DNA of 51,690 nt from an uncultured Acidobacteriota bacterium (GTDB lineage: Bacteria > Acidobacteriota > UBA6911 > CAINFC01): NCBI GenBank assembly GCA_903847975.1, contig CAINFC010000244.1:1-51690 (forward strand), in the 5' to 3' direction. Positions 27,801 through 35,757 of the stretch are shown here, in pieces (position 1 is the first letter of the stretch; every line of letters starts with the position of its first letter). The notes under the pieces were generated by a model. The model worked only from the letters and a program-made list of their open reading frames with translations, had not been told where the DNA came from and did no database searches. Made by a program: the position numbers and the translations under genes.

Positions 27801-28328
27801 CCGCTGGGTAAAGGCCGGAGATTTCTCAATCATGGCGGCGTCCTCAATCAGCTGGTCGGCGGCTGGCAATTCAGCACCATCACCACGCTGCAAAGCGGCC
27901 GCCCGGTCAACGTCGGTTCGTGGGATTCCGGTGGTACCAATTTCATCACCAATGCCACCCGGCTCAACTGCAACGCCGGTGTGGATCCGGTTCTGCCCAA
28001 TCCCAGCCAGAACGGGTGGTTTAATCCGGCTGCCTTCTCCAACACGGTCGCCGGCACGTTCGGAAACTGCGGGCGCAACACCCTCCGGGGACCGTGGCGA
28101 GGGACGGAGGATGTTTCCATTGTTAAGATTTTCACGATTGCCGAAAAGAAGAGCATCGAATTCCGCACCGAGATGTTCAATGCTCCCAACCATGTGGTAT
28201 TGGACCCGGGGAATCAGTTGCAGTGGAACAACGGTTCGAGTGCCACGCCCAACGCCAATTTCGGTAAGATTACCGGGACCTGGACTCCCATGCGCCAGAT
28301 CCAGTTTGGTCTGAAGGTCAACTTTTGA
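24840..28328 (+). CDS. TonB-dependent receptor, Oar-like (3)
   Basis: Outer-membrane transporter of 1162 residues: signal peptide 1-21, CarboxypepD_reg-like domain about 22-105, plug with LPLNGRNFFSLVALSPNV and YTLDGITNTD motifs, barrel ending ...LKVNF. The start at 24840 has GAGG 7 nt upstream; the ATG at 24825 is less likely. The plug and early barrel (for example PSVDALQEFKVQTGIY) closely match receptor 2, which lies in mirror orientation. A strong hairpin terminator follows at 28345-28390. Cargo is presumably the glycan whose sugars the neighbouring Gfo/Idh enzymes oxidise. Confidence 0.92.
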   Translation: MRKIQCVFLLAVALCLPVAAQTLGEIVGAVTDSTGAVVVGAPVTITNTSTNAVRNAVTNDAGLYTVPGLVPGPYSVKIEMAGFRVMTSSLTVQVQQTARVDFVLQVGQVTETVEVNASGLSLATENATVGTVIEEKRIADLPLNGRNFFSLVALSPNVTYGFTPAAQASGRLGGTRSNITMALSGSRSTWQNYTLDGITNTDIDFNTYILQPSVDALQEFKVQTGIYPAEFGRAAGQVNVSTKPGTNEYHGSLVEFLRNDKLDARDYDWSSASRSPTNPSPGKAPYRQNQYGYTVGGPVRIPWLYNGTNRLFFMSNWEGYKSRRTTMQYATVLTPEMRNGDFSSILPSYKLADPLTRTGTFPNITQQWFPNNVIPASRIDASSKLLASRWMPLPNLTTTPGSLPYRNYQYGRSEPVDKDTITERIDFIESSSSQWFGRYSWNGETSFAALPSMGLDDGNTLNTKASQIVISNVRTLSATKVLESRFGYNSLFNNITQQLAGKEDVNALIKSPLKVEDPNSWGIPNINFQTQNLTSFGNPTSSPFQIDNKYFQFVENFSWIVGKHSLRMGGEYRYNKFPQVGNEFPRGQFYFNNRYTNTITPTGPNSASESGGYVGADFLMGYTNNAIAAVSLVQSDFRSSEWALYLDDSWRVKPRLTLSLGLRWEVAQPMYDALGRMPNVQLHSWLPNVANVQDQSQHPVYVRSGSSGDFYEGIAFRLAPYYSTQSVKPVGTLYPLQTVRDGRMGKRLIDTNYGDFAPRIGIAWSPTDKWAVRAGFGIFYSMESKNSIFDMSRGMGGRTGSVAPNTYGIPTITYSNFIDTSKLPVTLPTGLTWGANQHLPDSSSMTFVLNVQRMLGKATTVEVGYTGSLQRHLQYLTNMNQGILHPSLSAVQRLPYPEWGASGIQFLMADGMGSYHGLAGKLTQRFGTDLSTLFSYTWSKALDTASNIRGPANDFSPQDARCPLSCEKGPSAFNVPQRFVASILYTLPLGKGRRFLNHGGVLNQLVGGWQFSTITTLQSGRPVNVGSWDSGGTNFITNATRLNCNAGVDPVLPNPSQNGWFNPAAFSNTVAGTFGNCGRNTLRGPWRGTEDVSIVKIFTIAEKKSIEFRTEMFNAPNHVVLDPGNQLQWNNGSSATPNANFGKITGTWTPMRQIQFGLKVNF

Positions 28329-28344
28329 TTTCGTTCCGATAGCC

Positions 28345-28390
28345 GGGCCGGCGCACTTTGGCTTCCGAAAGTGCGCCGGCCCCATTTCTT
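28345..28390 (+). terminator. Intrinsic terminator after TonB receptor 3
   Basis: A 15-bp perfect stem (28345-28359 with 28368-28382), an 8-nt loop and the tail CATTTCTTTT. It lies 17 bp after the stop codon and before the LarA-like gene, which therefore probably has its own promoter or relies on read-through. Confidence 0.75.
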
Positions 28391-28416
28391 TTCCCCCCCT
28401 ACTTCCAGGTTTTCCT

Positions 28417-29817
28417 ATGCATGATTCGAAGACAAAGGATGGAGCTGCCCTGCATCCGCGCAGGGCTTTTCTAAACCGGTTGGGTGCCGTCGGAGCCGTG
28501 CCGTTGATCGGCACCGCGACGGGGACCGCCATGCATCAGCCGACCGGCGTGCCTGCTTTAAAAGGGGCCACCCGATCGGTGATCGTTCCGACGCATGAAT
28601 TCGCCGGCGACCTGGATGAGCGGCTCGATTTTCCAGCGGACTGGGACATCCAGGTCATGAACATGGCCGGGCATGCGGCGCCGGTTCTGACCGCCGCGCA
28701 GATCGGGAATCGGCTCGATCAACCGATTGGAACCCGACGGCTGCGCGAAGTGGCCGAAGGAAAGAAAACCGTGGTGGTAACCTTCGACGATCTGACCCGC
28801 ACGACCCCCACCTACACGGTGACTCCCTGGATCGTACAGGAATTGCAATCGGCCGGCATCAAGGAAGAGAACATTCTCTTTCTGTCTTCCTACGGCACGC
28901 ATCGACCCATGACCGCCCTGGAAGTCCAGAAAAAGCTGGGGAGGGAAATTGCTCTCCGTTACGCCTGGATGAACCACAACGTTTTCGACAGTTTGAAGGA
29001 TGTCGGGGAAACGTCCTTCAGGAATCGCGTCCGGCTGAACCAGACATTTCTTGCCGCGGATCTGAAGATTTGTCTCAGCGGCATCAAGGTCCATCAGGAT
29101 GCAGGCTATGGCGGCGGCGCCAAGGCGATTCTGCCCGGGGTGGCGGGCCTTTCCACCATCGAATACAACCACCAGGTTATTCTGCGCCAGACCAGGACCG
29201 CCGGGCCGGTCCGGGTTTTCAAGAATGAAATGCGCCGCGACATGATCGAGGCGGCACGAATGGTCGGGGTCGATTTCACCGTGCAGATCCTCTACAACCA
29301 GAAGCTGCAGCCGACCCATATTTTCAGCGGCGATATCGTGGACGCCCACCATGCCGGCGTGCGGGTGGCGGCCAAACACTACTGCACTCCGACGGTCAAA
29401 GACGCCGATATTGTCGTGACCAACGGATACCCGCAGAACGCCCAGGCGTTCCACGCCCGGCGATGGATCCATTACTCCGTCCGGGAGGGAGGTACGGGGG
29501 TGTCGATCGTCCAGCACCCGCTGGCGCTGGACCCCATTCATTTTCTGAACAATCGCCTGGCCGGAATGGACGGGTCGACCTACTTCGACCTGACTTCCCG
29601 GAGATTAAACGGGAAAAATCCGAAAAATTCCGCCTTGATCGTCTTTTCGAAGTACACCGATCGATCGCAGATCAACAACTATCCGCGCGACACGGTATTC
29701 TGCGACCGATGGGAGGATGTCATCCGGAATCTTCAGAAGCGTCATCCGGGAACTCCCCGCGTGGCGGTCTATCCGTATGGCGGAATGCAGCACCAGGAGA
29801 TTGACCTGGACGAATAA
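28417..29817 (+). CDS. Tat-exported LarA-family (nickel-pincer) racemase/epimerase homologue
   Basis: Protein of 466 residues related to lactate racemase LarA. HPRRAFLNRLGAVGA (13-27) is a twin-arginine signal. Key residues line up with L. plantarum LarA in identity and spacing: Arg128 in DLTR (Arg75), His162 in GTHRPM (His108), His226 (His174), Lys236 in GGAK (Lys184, which binds the nickel-pincer nucleotide) and His252 (His200, nickel ligand); the 10- and 16-residue gaps are exact. So it probably binds the Ni-pincer cofactor and racemises or epimerises a 2-hydroxy acid or sugar acid, in the periplasm. No cofactor genes (larB, larC, larE) are in the window. The ribosome site is weak. Confidence 0.85.
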   Translation: MHDSKTKDGAALHPRRAFLNRLGAVGAVPLIGTATGTAMHQPTGVPALKGATRSVIVPTHEFAGDLDERLDFPADWDIQVMNMAGHAAPVLTAAQIGNRLDQPIGTRRLREVAEGKKTVVVTFDDLTRTTPTYTVTPWIVQELQSAGIKEENILFLSSYGTHRPMTALEVQKKLGREIALRYAWMNHNVFDSLKDVGETSFRNRVRLNQTFLAADLKICLSGIKVHQDAGYGGGAKAILPGVAGLSTIEYNHQVILRQTRTAGPVRVFKNEMRRDMIEAARMVGVDFTVQILYNQKLQPTHIFSGDIVDAHHAGVRVAAKHYCTPTVKDADIVVTNGYPQNAQAFHARRWIHYSVREGGTGVSIVQHPLALDPIHFLNNRLAGMDGSTYFDLTSRRLNGKNPKNSALIVFSKYTDRSQINNYPRDTVFCDRWEDVIRNLQKRHPGTPRVAVYPYGGMQHQEIDLDE

Positions 29818-29843
29818 TTCCCGAACCGCCCGGGGCTGCGCTC

Positions 29844-29878
29844 TTCTGTAGGGGCGCGCGGCGTGCGCCCCTACAGAA
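29844..29878. repeat. Family B palindrome between convergent genes
   Basis: A perfect 14-bp inverted repeat (29844-29857 with 29865-29878, 7-nt loop), flanked by T/A-rich ends. It lies between the stop codons of the LarA-like gene and garR, where it could act as a two-way terminator. Confidence 0.75.
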
Positions 29879-29945
29879 ATGCGAAATGAAGCGCGCGTGT
29901 CCACTGGGCAACCCTTCCAGGATTCCCGGACTGGATGGTACCAGG

Positions 29946-30845
29946 TCAGTTTTTGGCGTCCCGCTTCACTTCGACCTGCGCCAGGCTTTCGTAGTAACGG
30001 ATCAGGCTGCCGTGGTCCGCTTCTCCCATACCGCCTACCTTCAGAGCCTGCATCATTTCCATGACAGCTGCGCTCAACGGCAGGGGTACCCCGATTTCGT
30101 GGGCGGTTTCCAGCACGTTGTTCAGGTCCTTGATGTGCAGGCGGATCCGGAAGCCGGGATCGAACTTGCGGTCCATGGCGAGGGGGGCCTTGGCATCCAG
30201 CACGGTGCTTCCCGCCAGCCCGCCGCGAATCGCCTGGTAAACCAGATCCGGCTCCACGCCGGCTTTGGTGGCCAGCACCAGGGCTTCGGACATGGCGGCG
30301 ATATTCAGGGCCACGATGATCTGGTTGGCCAGCTTGGCCACATTGCCGGCTCCCAGGGATCCCACGCGGACCACGGAGGCGGCCATGGCGCTGAGAACCG
30401 GCTTGACGCGATCGAAGATTTCCTGCTCGCCGCCGACCATGACCGCCAGGGTGGCGTTGATCGCCTTGGGCTCTCCGCCGCTCACCGGGGCATCCAGGAG
30501 GTGCACGCCCTTTTCCGCCAGGCGGGCGCCGATTTCCCGGCTGACCAGCGGAGCGATGGAGCTCATGTCGGCGATGATATCTCCGGGCTTGGCACCCTCG
30601 AGGATGCCATCGGGCCCGAGAATCACCTGCCGGACCTCCGGGCTGTTGGGCAGCATGGTGATGACCAGGTCGGATTGCGCGGCAACCTCTTTGGGATTGG
30701 CAGCCGTCCGGGCTCCGGCAGCGGCCAGCTCTGCGACCGCAGCCGCGTTGATATCGTAAACGATCAGGGAATGGCCGGCTTTAAGCAGATTCCTGCTCAT
30801 CGGCTTTCCCATGATTCCCAACCCGATAAAACCTATGGTTTTCAT
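29946..30845 (-). CDS. garR: 2-hydroxy-3-oxopropionate (tartronate semialdehyde) reductase
   Basis: Reduces tartronate semialdehyde to D-glycerate with NAD(P)H (299 residues), the last redox step of glucarate/galactarate and glyoxylate use. It shows GLGIMG at 8-13, DAPVSGG at 118-124 and catalytic Lys171 in GAGNVAKLAN. Similarity to enterobacterial GarR runs the whole length, including the AIRGGLAGSTVLDAKAP block. The start at 30845 has GGAGG 9 nt upstream; the frame stays open far upstream but that part is not coding. The gene is divergent from the DUF123 gene. Being cytosolic, it would finish sugar-acid breakdown begun by neighbouring exported enzymes. The partner aldolase (GarL type) is not in the window. 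Confidence 0.93.
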   Translation of the reverse strand: MKTIGFIGLGIMGKPMSRNLLKAGHSLIVYDINAAAVAELAAAGARTAANPKEVAAQSDLVITMLPNSPEVRQVILGPDGILEGAKPGDIIADMSSIAPLVSREIGARLAEKGVHLLDAPVSGGEPKAINATLAVMVGGEQEIFDRVKPVLSAMAASVVRVGSLGAGNVAKLANQIIVALNIAAMSEALVLATKAGVEPDLVYQAIRGGLAGSTVLDAKAPLAMDRKFDPGFRIRLHIKDLNNVLETAHEIGVPLPLSAAVMEMMQALKVGGMGEADHGSLIRYYESLAQVEVKRDAKN

Positions 30846-30901
30846 TTTGAAGATCCTCCAGAATAAGGTGAGAATAAGAACGGAAAAGATTGTAACGACG
30901 G

Positions 30902-31387
30902 ATGAGGAAGTTGTCAAAGGAAAAGAATCCAGGACCGCCGCCATTGCGGACAGACGCGGCCTTGCCGCAACCGGGTGAAAAAGGCACCTATCTGCTGATC
31001 CTTTTTCTGGACGGCGAAATTGTACTGGAGGCGGGATCGCGGAAAGAAGAGCGGTTTCCGGCAGGCTGCTACGCATATATCGGAAGCGCCCAGGGCGGGC
31101 TGCTGCCCCGGCTTGGCAGGCACCTGCGTTCGGAAAAGAAGCTCCGCTGGCATATCGATTATTTGCTGCGCCACGCGCGGATCGTGGAGATACGGTGGCA
31201 CGTCGGGCCGGAGCGGCTGGAATGCACCTGGGCGCGGGCCATCGGGCAATCGAGCGCGCCGCGGCCCCTTTTCCGGGGGTTTGGCTCCAGCGACTGCCGA
31301 TGCCCGTCTCACCTTTTTTATCTGGGGAAGCGGCTGCCGCGAAAGGAGTGGATAAGGACAGGGCCCGTCTGTGTTGCTTCCGGTTGA
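30902..31387 (+). CDS. DUF123 (GIY-YIG-like) family protein
   Basis: Small protein of 161 residues matching the DUF123 family. The family landmarks are seen: GTYLL near 28, FPAGCYAYIGSA at about 52-63, RLGRHLRSEKK, WHIDYLL near 85 and a C-terminal SSDCRCPSHLFYL with two cysteines. DUF123 is a shortened relative of the GIY-YIG nuclease fold; its role is unknown, although it is found alone or fused to DNA-repair endonuclease III in some lineages. The ribosome site before 30902 is weak and the first 20 residues are of low complexity, so the real start may be internal. Its place between sugar genes is probably incidental. Confidence 0.8.
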   Translation: MRKLSKEKNPGPPPLRTDAALPQPGEKGTYLLILFLDGEIVLEAGSRKEERFPAGCYAYIGSAQGGLLPRLGRHLRSEKKLRWHIDYLLRHARIVEIRWHVGPERLECTWARAIGQSSAPRPLFRGFGSSDCRCPSHLFYLGKRLPRKEWIRTGPVCVASG

Positions 31388-31466
31388 CAGCAGCGGGAAG
31401 GAAACTTACCATTACCTGGGGCAGGACAACGGACAACAATACTTTTATTTCATTCGAGCGGAACCA

Positions 31467-32501
31467 ATGGAACAACGAAGACTGGGAAGAAGCGGGCTGA
31501 GCGTTTCGGCGCTGAGCTTCGGAACCATGACTCTGGGCGGAAAGGGCCGCCATGCCGCCATGGGGGGCATCGGGGTGAAGGATGCCACCCGCCAGGTGGA
31601 CCTGTGCCTGGCGCGGGGCGTCAATCTGTTTGATACGGCCGATATCTACTCCGAAGGCCTGGCCGAGGAAGTGCTCGGCGAAGCCTTGCATGGGCGCCGC
31701 CACCAGGTTCTGGTGGCCACCAAGGCCTTTGCCCGCATGGGGCCCGGCGCCAACGACCTGGGCCTTTCGCGCTATCACCTCCTCCGGGCCTGCGAGGCCA
31801 GTTTACGCCGGCTGCGGACGGATTATATCGACCTGTACCAGGCGCACGGCATCGACTCGCTGACCCCCATGGAGGAAACGCTGGAAGCATTCGATCTTCT
31901 GGTCCGGCAGGGAAAAGTAAGGTATATCGGCTGCTCCAACTTTTCGGCATGGCAGACGGTGAAGGCGCTGGGGATTTCGGAGCGGTGCCGCCTGCCGCGC
32001 TACATCAGCCAGCAGATTCAGTACTCGCTGCTGGTTCGCGACGCGGAGTTCGAGCTGATCCCGATGGGCCTGGATGCCGGCGTCGGGGTCCTGGCCTGGA
32101 GCCCCCTGGTCTTCGGCCTTCTTTCCGGCAAGTTCCGCCGCGGAGCGGCCCGACCGGAGGAAAGCCGCCTCAACCTGCTGGATGTGCCCATCCGGCTCGA
32201 CTGGGAGCACCTCTACCGCATCGTGGACCGGATGGCGGAAATCGCCTCTGCGCGTGCGGTAAGCGTGGCCCAGGTCGCCCTGAACTGGGTAAAGGGCAAG
32301 CCCGGCGTGGACACGGTGATTCTGGGGGCGCGCACCGAGGAGCAGCTGCTCGACAACCTGGCTGCGGCCGACTGGAACCTGACGGCCGAAGAGATGGCGC
32401 GGCTCGACGAGGTCAGCGCCGTGCCGGCGCCTTATCCCATCTGGCACCAGCGCATGTGGGCCGCGGCGCGCAACCCGGCGCTGCCTGCCATTCGCATTTG
32501 A
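31467..32501 (+). CDS. Aldo/keto reductase
   Basis: NADPH-dependent (beta/alpha)8 oxidoreductase of 344 residues. The catalytic tetrad is complete: Asp56 and Tyr61 in FDTADIY, Lys86 in ATKAF, His127 in YQAHG. The C-terminal ARTEEQLLDNL block fits NADPH binding. It resembles the general YajO/IolS-like group acting on sugar aldehydes or ketones. The ATG at 31467 is chosen because MEQRRLGRSGLSVS is the normal family start. It lies 79 bp after the DUF123 gene and 16 bp before the beta-helix gene. No signal peptide. Confidence 0.9.
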   Translation: MEQRRLGRSGLSVSALSFGTMTLGGKGRHAAMGGIGVKDATRQVDLCLARGVNLFDTADIYSEGLAEEVLGEALHGRRHQVLVATKAFARMGPGANDLGLSRYHLLRACEASLRRLRTDYIDLYQAHGIDSLTPMEETLEAFDLLVRQGKVRYIGCSNFSAWQTVKALGISERCRLPRYISQQIQYSLLVRDAEFELIPMGLDAGVGVLAWSPLVFGLLSGKFRRGAARPEESRLNLLDVPIRLDWEHLYRIVDRMAEIASARAVSVAQVALNWVKGKPGVDTVILGARTEEQLLDNLAAADWNLTAEEMARLDEVSAVPAPYPIWHQRMWAAARNPALPAIRI

Positions 32502-32517
32502 GAACAGGAAACAGGCT

Positions 32518-34632
32518 ATGAAATGCGGAAACGTTCGACTCTGGAAACTGTCCTGGCTGATGATGGCCCTGTCCGGATTTGCTCCCCGTCCGGGCCTGGC
32601 GCTGGCGGCGTCCGAGACGCATGTCTCTCCTCTCGGCCGGGATACCTGGTCGGGAAAACTTGGCGCGCCCAACGCGGAGCGGACCGATGGTCCCCTGGCC
32701 ACTCTGGAAGCCGCCCGGCGCCTGGTTCTTCGCGAGAAACAGGCCGAGGGTCTGCCCCGGGGCGGCCGGACGGTCTGGATTCACCCCGGAGAGTACTTTC
32801 TGGACAAGGGCTTTGCGCTGACCGCGGAGGATTCAGGCTCGGAAGAGTCGCCGGTTTTCTACCGGGCCGCGGAAGGCGGAGAGGTGAGGCTGACCGGTGG
32901 GCGCGCCATTCCGTCCTGGCGCAAGGTCCAGGACCGATCGATTCTGAACCGCCTCGATCCGGCCGCGGCGAATCATGTCTATGAGGTCGATCTCCGGGCG
33001 GCCGGCATTCATAGCCTGGGCCGGCTTTCCAGCCGCGGATTCGGCCGGGCTGTGGTGCCGGCGGGGCTGGAGCTCTTTTTCGGCGGTCGCCCGATGACCC
33101 TGGCCCGCTGGCCGAACGGGGAGTTCACCCGGATCGCCGCTATCCCGAAAAGCACCCGGGATGAGCATGGCGGTCGCCTGGGTGCGCTGAAGGCCGGATT
33201 CCACTACGAAGGCGACCGGCCGAAACGCTGGAGGGACAAAAGCGACATCTGGGTGCACGGTTACTGGGCGTACGACTGGGCCAATTCCTACGAGCGCGTT
33301 GCCTCCATTCACCCGGCCCGCCGTCTCATCCGGACGGATTCGCCTTATGGTCTTTTCGGCTTTCGCGCCGGCGAGCCCGGCGGCCGGTACTATTTTCTCA
33401 ACATCCTCGAAGAGCTGGACGAGCCGGGGGAATGGTACCTGGATCGGAAGTCGGGCCTTCTCTATTTCTGGCCTCCGGAACCGGCCGGGCAGGAAAGCTC
33501 CGCGGTTTCTCTTACCGGGAGCACCTTGATTCAGATCCGCGGAGCTGCTCACATCGTGCTGCAGGGCCTGACCCTGGAAATGGGTCGGGGGAGCGGCATT
33601 CAGGTCGAGGGGGGGAACGATATCCGGATCACTGGCTGTACCGTGCGGAATTTCGGCAACCACGGCGTCATCCTGAGCGGCGGCCTCCGCCACGCCGTCG
33701 AAAGCTGCCGGATTTACGGAACCGGGGATGGCGGAGTTCTGGCCGAGGGCGGGAACCGCCGCAGCCTTTCTCCTGCGGGGCACATCATAGCCGACAACCA
33801 TATTCACCATATCGGCCGCTGGTCGCGCTGCTACGTGCCGGCCATCGGCATGACCGGGGTTGGCATTCACGCCCGGAACAATCTAATCCACGATCACCCG
33901 CACTGCGCGATTCTGTTCACCGGCAACGAACACCTCATCGAGCTCAACGAGATTCGCCAGGTGTGCCTGGAGACCGGGGATGTCGGTGCGATCTACACCG
34001 GAAGGGACTACACCTTTCGCGGCAACGTCATCCGCCACAACTTCATTCACCACAACGGCGGCGTCGGCCTGAGCTCGCGGGGTATCTACATGGACGACTG
34101 CGTCAGCGGGACGCAGATTTACGGGAACGTTCTCTGGAAGCAGAAGCGGGCCGTGTTCCTCGGCGGCGGGCGGGATTTTCTCGTGGAAAATAACGTTTTT
34201 GTGGATTGCGATCCGGCCGTGGAGCTGGATGACCGCGGTATGAGCCAGGCGCCGGTCTGGCATAACATGGTTTTTCAAACCATGCGCAAGCTCCTGGAAG
34301 AAATGAAATGGACCGAGGCCCCGTACCGCACGCGATACCCGGAACTGGCGGACTTGGACCGCTATTACCAACAGGGGGAGGGCGTGCCGCCTGGAAACAT
34401 CCGGTTGAAGCGCAATGTGTGCTGGAACAGCCGGCTGCTCAACCTGACCTGGAAAGCCACGCCGGATATGGTGGAGCTCTCGGACAACTGGGCAGAAGGG
34501 GATCCGCTGTTTGTGGATCCGGAAAACGGAAATTTCCGGCTGCGGCCCGACTCCCCGGTCTGGGGACTCGGTTTTCAGGAGATTCCCTTCGGGAAGATCG
34601 GTCCGTCGCCCCGCAACCCGAAAGACCGGTAG
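32518..34632 (+). CDS. Secreted right-handed parallel beta-helix protein
   Basis: Exported protein of 704 residues with a signal peptide (1-30). Residues 35-110 include the TLEAARRLVLREKQ-type segment and VWIHPGEYFL strand typical of the first coils of pectate-lyase-like helices. An inserted beta-rich domain (about 160-310) precedes the main run of coils (about 335-600), with repeated G-I-x-x-x-N/D-N-x-I patterns such as IRITGCTVRN, NLIHDHPH and NVIRHNFIHHN. Relatives include polysaccharide lyases, alpha-1,3-galactosidases (GH110) and uncharacterised glycan-binding proteins. I cannot identify the catalytic residues. It lies 16 bp after the aldo/keto reductase and 54 bp before the lactonase gene. 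Confidence 0.85.
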   Translation: MKCGNVRLWKLSWLMMALSGFAPRPGLALAASETHVSPLGRDTWSGKLGAPNAERTDGPLATLEAARRLVLREKQAEGLPRGGRTVWIHPGEYFLDKGFALTAEDSGSEESPVFYRAAEGGEVRLTGGRAIPSWRKVQDRSILNRLDPAAANHVYEVDLRAAGIHSLGRLSSRGFGRAVVPAGLELFFGGRPMTLARWPNGEFTRIAAIPKSTRDEHGGRLGALKAGFHYEGDRPKRWRDKSDIWVHGYWAYDWANSYERVASIHPARRLIRTDSPYGLFGFRAGEPGGRYYFLNILEELDEPGEWYLDRKSGLLYFWPPEPAGQESSAVSLTGSTLIQIRGAAHIVLQGLTLEMGRGSGIQVEGGNDIRITGCTVRNFGNHGVILSGGLRHAVESCRIYGTGDGGVLAEGGNRRSLSPAGHIIADNHIHHIGRWSRCYVPAIGMTGVGIHARNNLIHDHPHCAILFTGNEHLIELNEIRQVCLETGDVGAIYTGRDYTFRGNVIRHNFIHHNGGVGLSSRGIYMDDCVSGTQIYGNVLWKQKRAVFLGGGRDFLVENNVFVDCDPAVELDDRGMSQAPVWHNMVFQTMRKLLEEMKWTEAPYRTRYPELADLDRYYQQGEGVPPGNIRLKRNVCWNSRLLNLTWKATPDMVELSDNWAEGDPLFVDPENGNFRLRPDSPVWGLGFQEIPFGKIGPSPRNPKDR

Positions 34633-34686
34633 TACGCCGGAGAATAATATTTAAAGCGCGCCTGCCAAGGGCGAGAGGAGGAAACG

Positions 34687-35685
34687 ATGAGGCTGGGAAG
34701 AAGGACATTCCTGTCGGAAAGCGGCGCCGCGGCAGCGGCAATCGCCCAGTGGCAGCCGAGCCAGCGATATCCGGATCCGCTGGTCCGCAGCCTGGACGGC
34801 AGCTTCGACCGCTATCGCCTGGCTCTGGCCAAGGTCGAGAAGCTGGCCACCGGCTTCCGATGGGCGGAAGGCCCGGTCTGGTTCGGCGACGGACGATACC
34901 TGCTCTGGAGCGATATCCCCAACAACCGGATCATGCGCTGGGAGGAGGAGACCGGGGCGGTCAGCGTATTCCGCAAGCCGTCCAATTTTTCCAACGGCAA
35001 TACCCGCGACCGCCGGGGACGGCTGCTGACCTGCGAGCACGGTGCGCGCCGCATCACCCGCACGGAGTACGACGGAGCCATCCGGCCGCTGGCCGACAGC
35101 TTCGAGGGGAAACCGCTGAACTCCCCCAACGACATCGTCTGCAAATCGGACGGATCCGTCTGGTTCAGCGATCCGCCCTTCGGGATCCTCGGCCTCTATG
35201 AAGGCTTCCCCGCCCGTGCCGAGCTGCCCACCAACCTCTACCGCCTGGATCCCGAGCGGCGCGAACTGAGCGTCGCCGCAGGGGATCTCAACCGCCCCAA
35301 CGGGCTGGCTTTTTCCCCGGACGAATCGCGGCTCTACGTGGTGGAGGCCGGAGTATCCCCACGGGCCATTCAGGTTTACGATGTGGTCCAGGGGGGGGCG
35401 AAGCTTGCCAATCGGCGGCGTTTCATCGATGCCGGCGCCGGAACCCCCGACGGAATGCGCTGCGACGTCGACGGAAACCTCTGGTGCGGCTGGGGCATGG
35501 GCCAGGAGGGGCTGGACGGCGTTTCGGTTTTTAATCCCGACGGCAAGGCCATCGGCCGGATCGATCTGCCGGAGCGCTGCGCCAACGTCTGCTTCGGGGG
35601 CCTGCAGCGTAACCGGCTTTTTATGGCCGCCAGCACCTCTCTCTACAGTCTGTACGTCAACACCCAGGGCGCCGTGGGAGGCTGA
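34687..35685 (+). CDS. Tat-exported SMP-30/gluconolactonase-like protein
   Basis: Six-bladed propeller lactonase of 332 residues. RRTFLSESGAAAAAIA (5-20) is a twin-arginine signal. Expected metal ligands are visible: Glu61 in WAEGPVW, an Asn in NSPND (145-149), Asn205 in RPNGL and Asp255 in PDGMRCD. It hydrolyses sugar-acid lactones made by sugar dehydrogenases, which fits the Tat-type Gfo/Idh enzymes in the same window: aldose to lactone to aldonic acid in the periplasm. AGGAGG lies just upstream of the ATG. An enolase-superfamily dehydratase gene follows. Confidence 0.9.
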   Translation: MRLGRRTFLSESGAAAAAIAQWQPSQRYPDPLVRSLDGSFDRYRLALAKVEKLATGFRWAEGPVWFGDGRYLLWSDIPNNRIMRWEEETGAVSVFRKPSNFSNGNTRDRRGRLLTCEHGARRITRTEYDGAIRPLADSFEGKPLNSPNDIVCKSDGSVWFSDPPFGILGLYEGFPARAELPTNLYRLDPERRELSVAAGDLNRPNGLAFSPDESRLYVVEAGVSPRAIQVYDVVQGGAKLANRRRFIDAGAGTPDGMRCDVDGNLWCGWGMGQEGLDGVSVFNPDGKAIGRIDLPERCANVCFGGLQRNRLFMAASTSLYSLYVNTQGAVGG

Positions 35686-35757
35686 CGGACTGCCCGGGCT
35701 GGTTCCGGCCTCCAGAATGGGTGGACCCGTTAAAAAATCCACACGGCCGAAAGGAAC

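Noticed and set aside
30846-31778. Upstream extension of the garR reading frame (about 310 residues)
   Set aside because: It crosses the DUF123 gene and part of the aldo/keto reductase on the other strand; the GGAGG site and conserved N terminus place the start at 30845.
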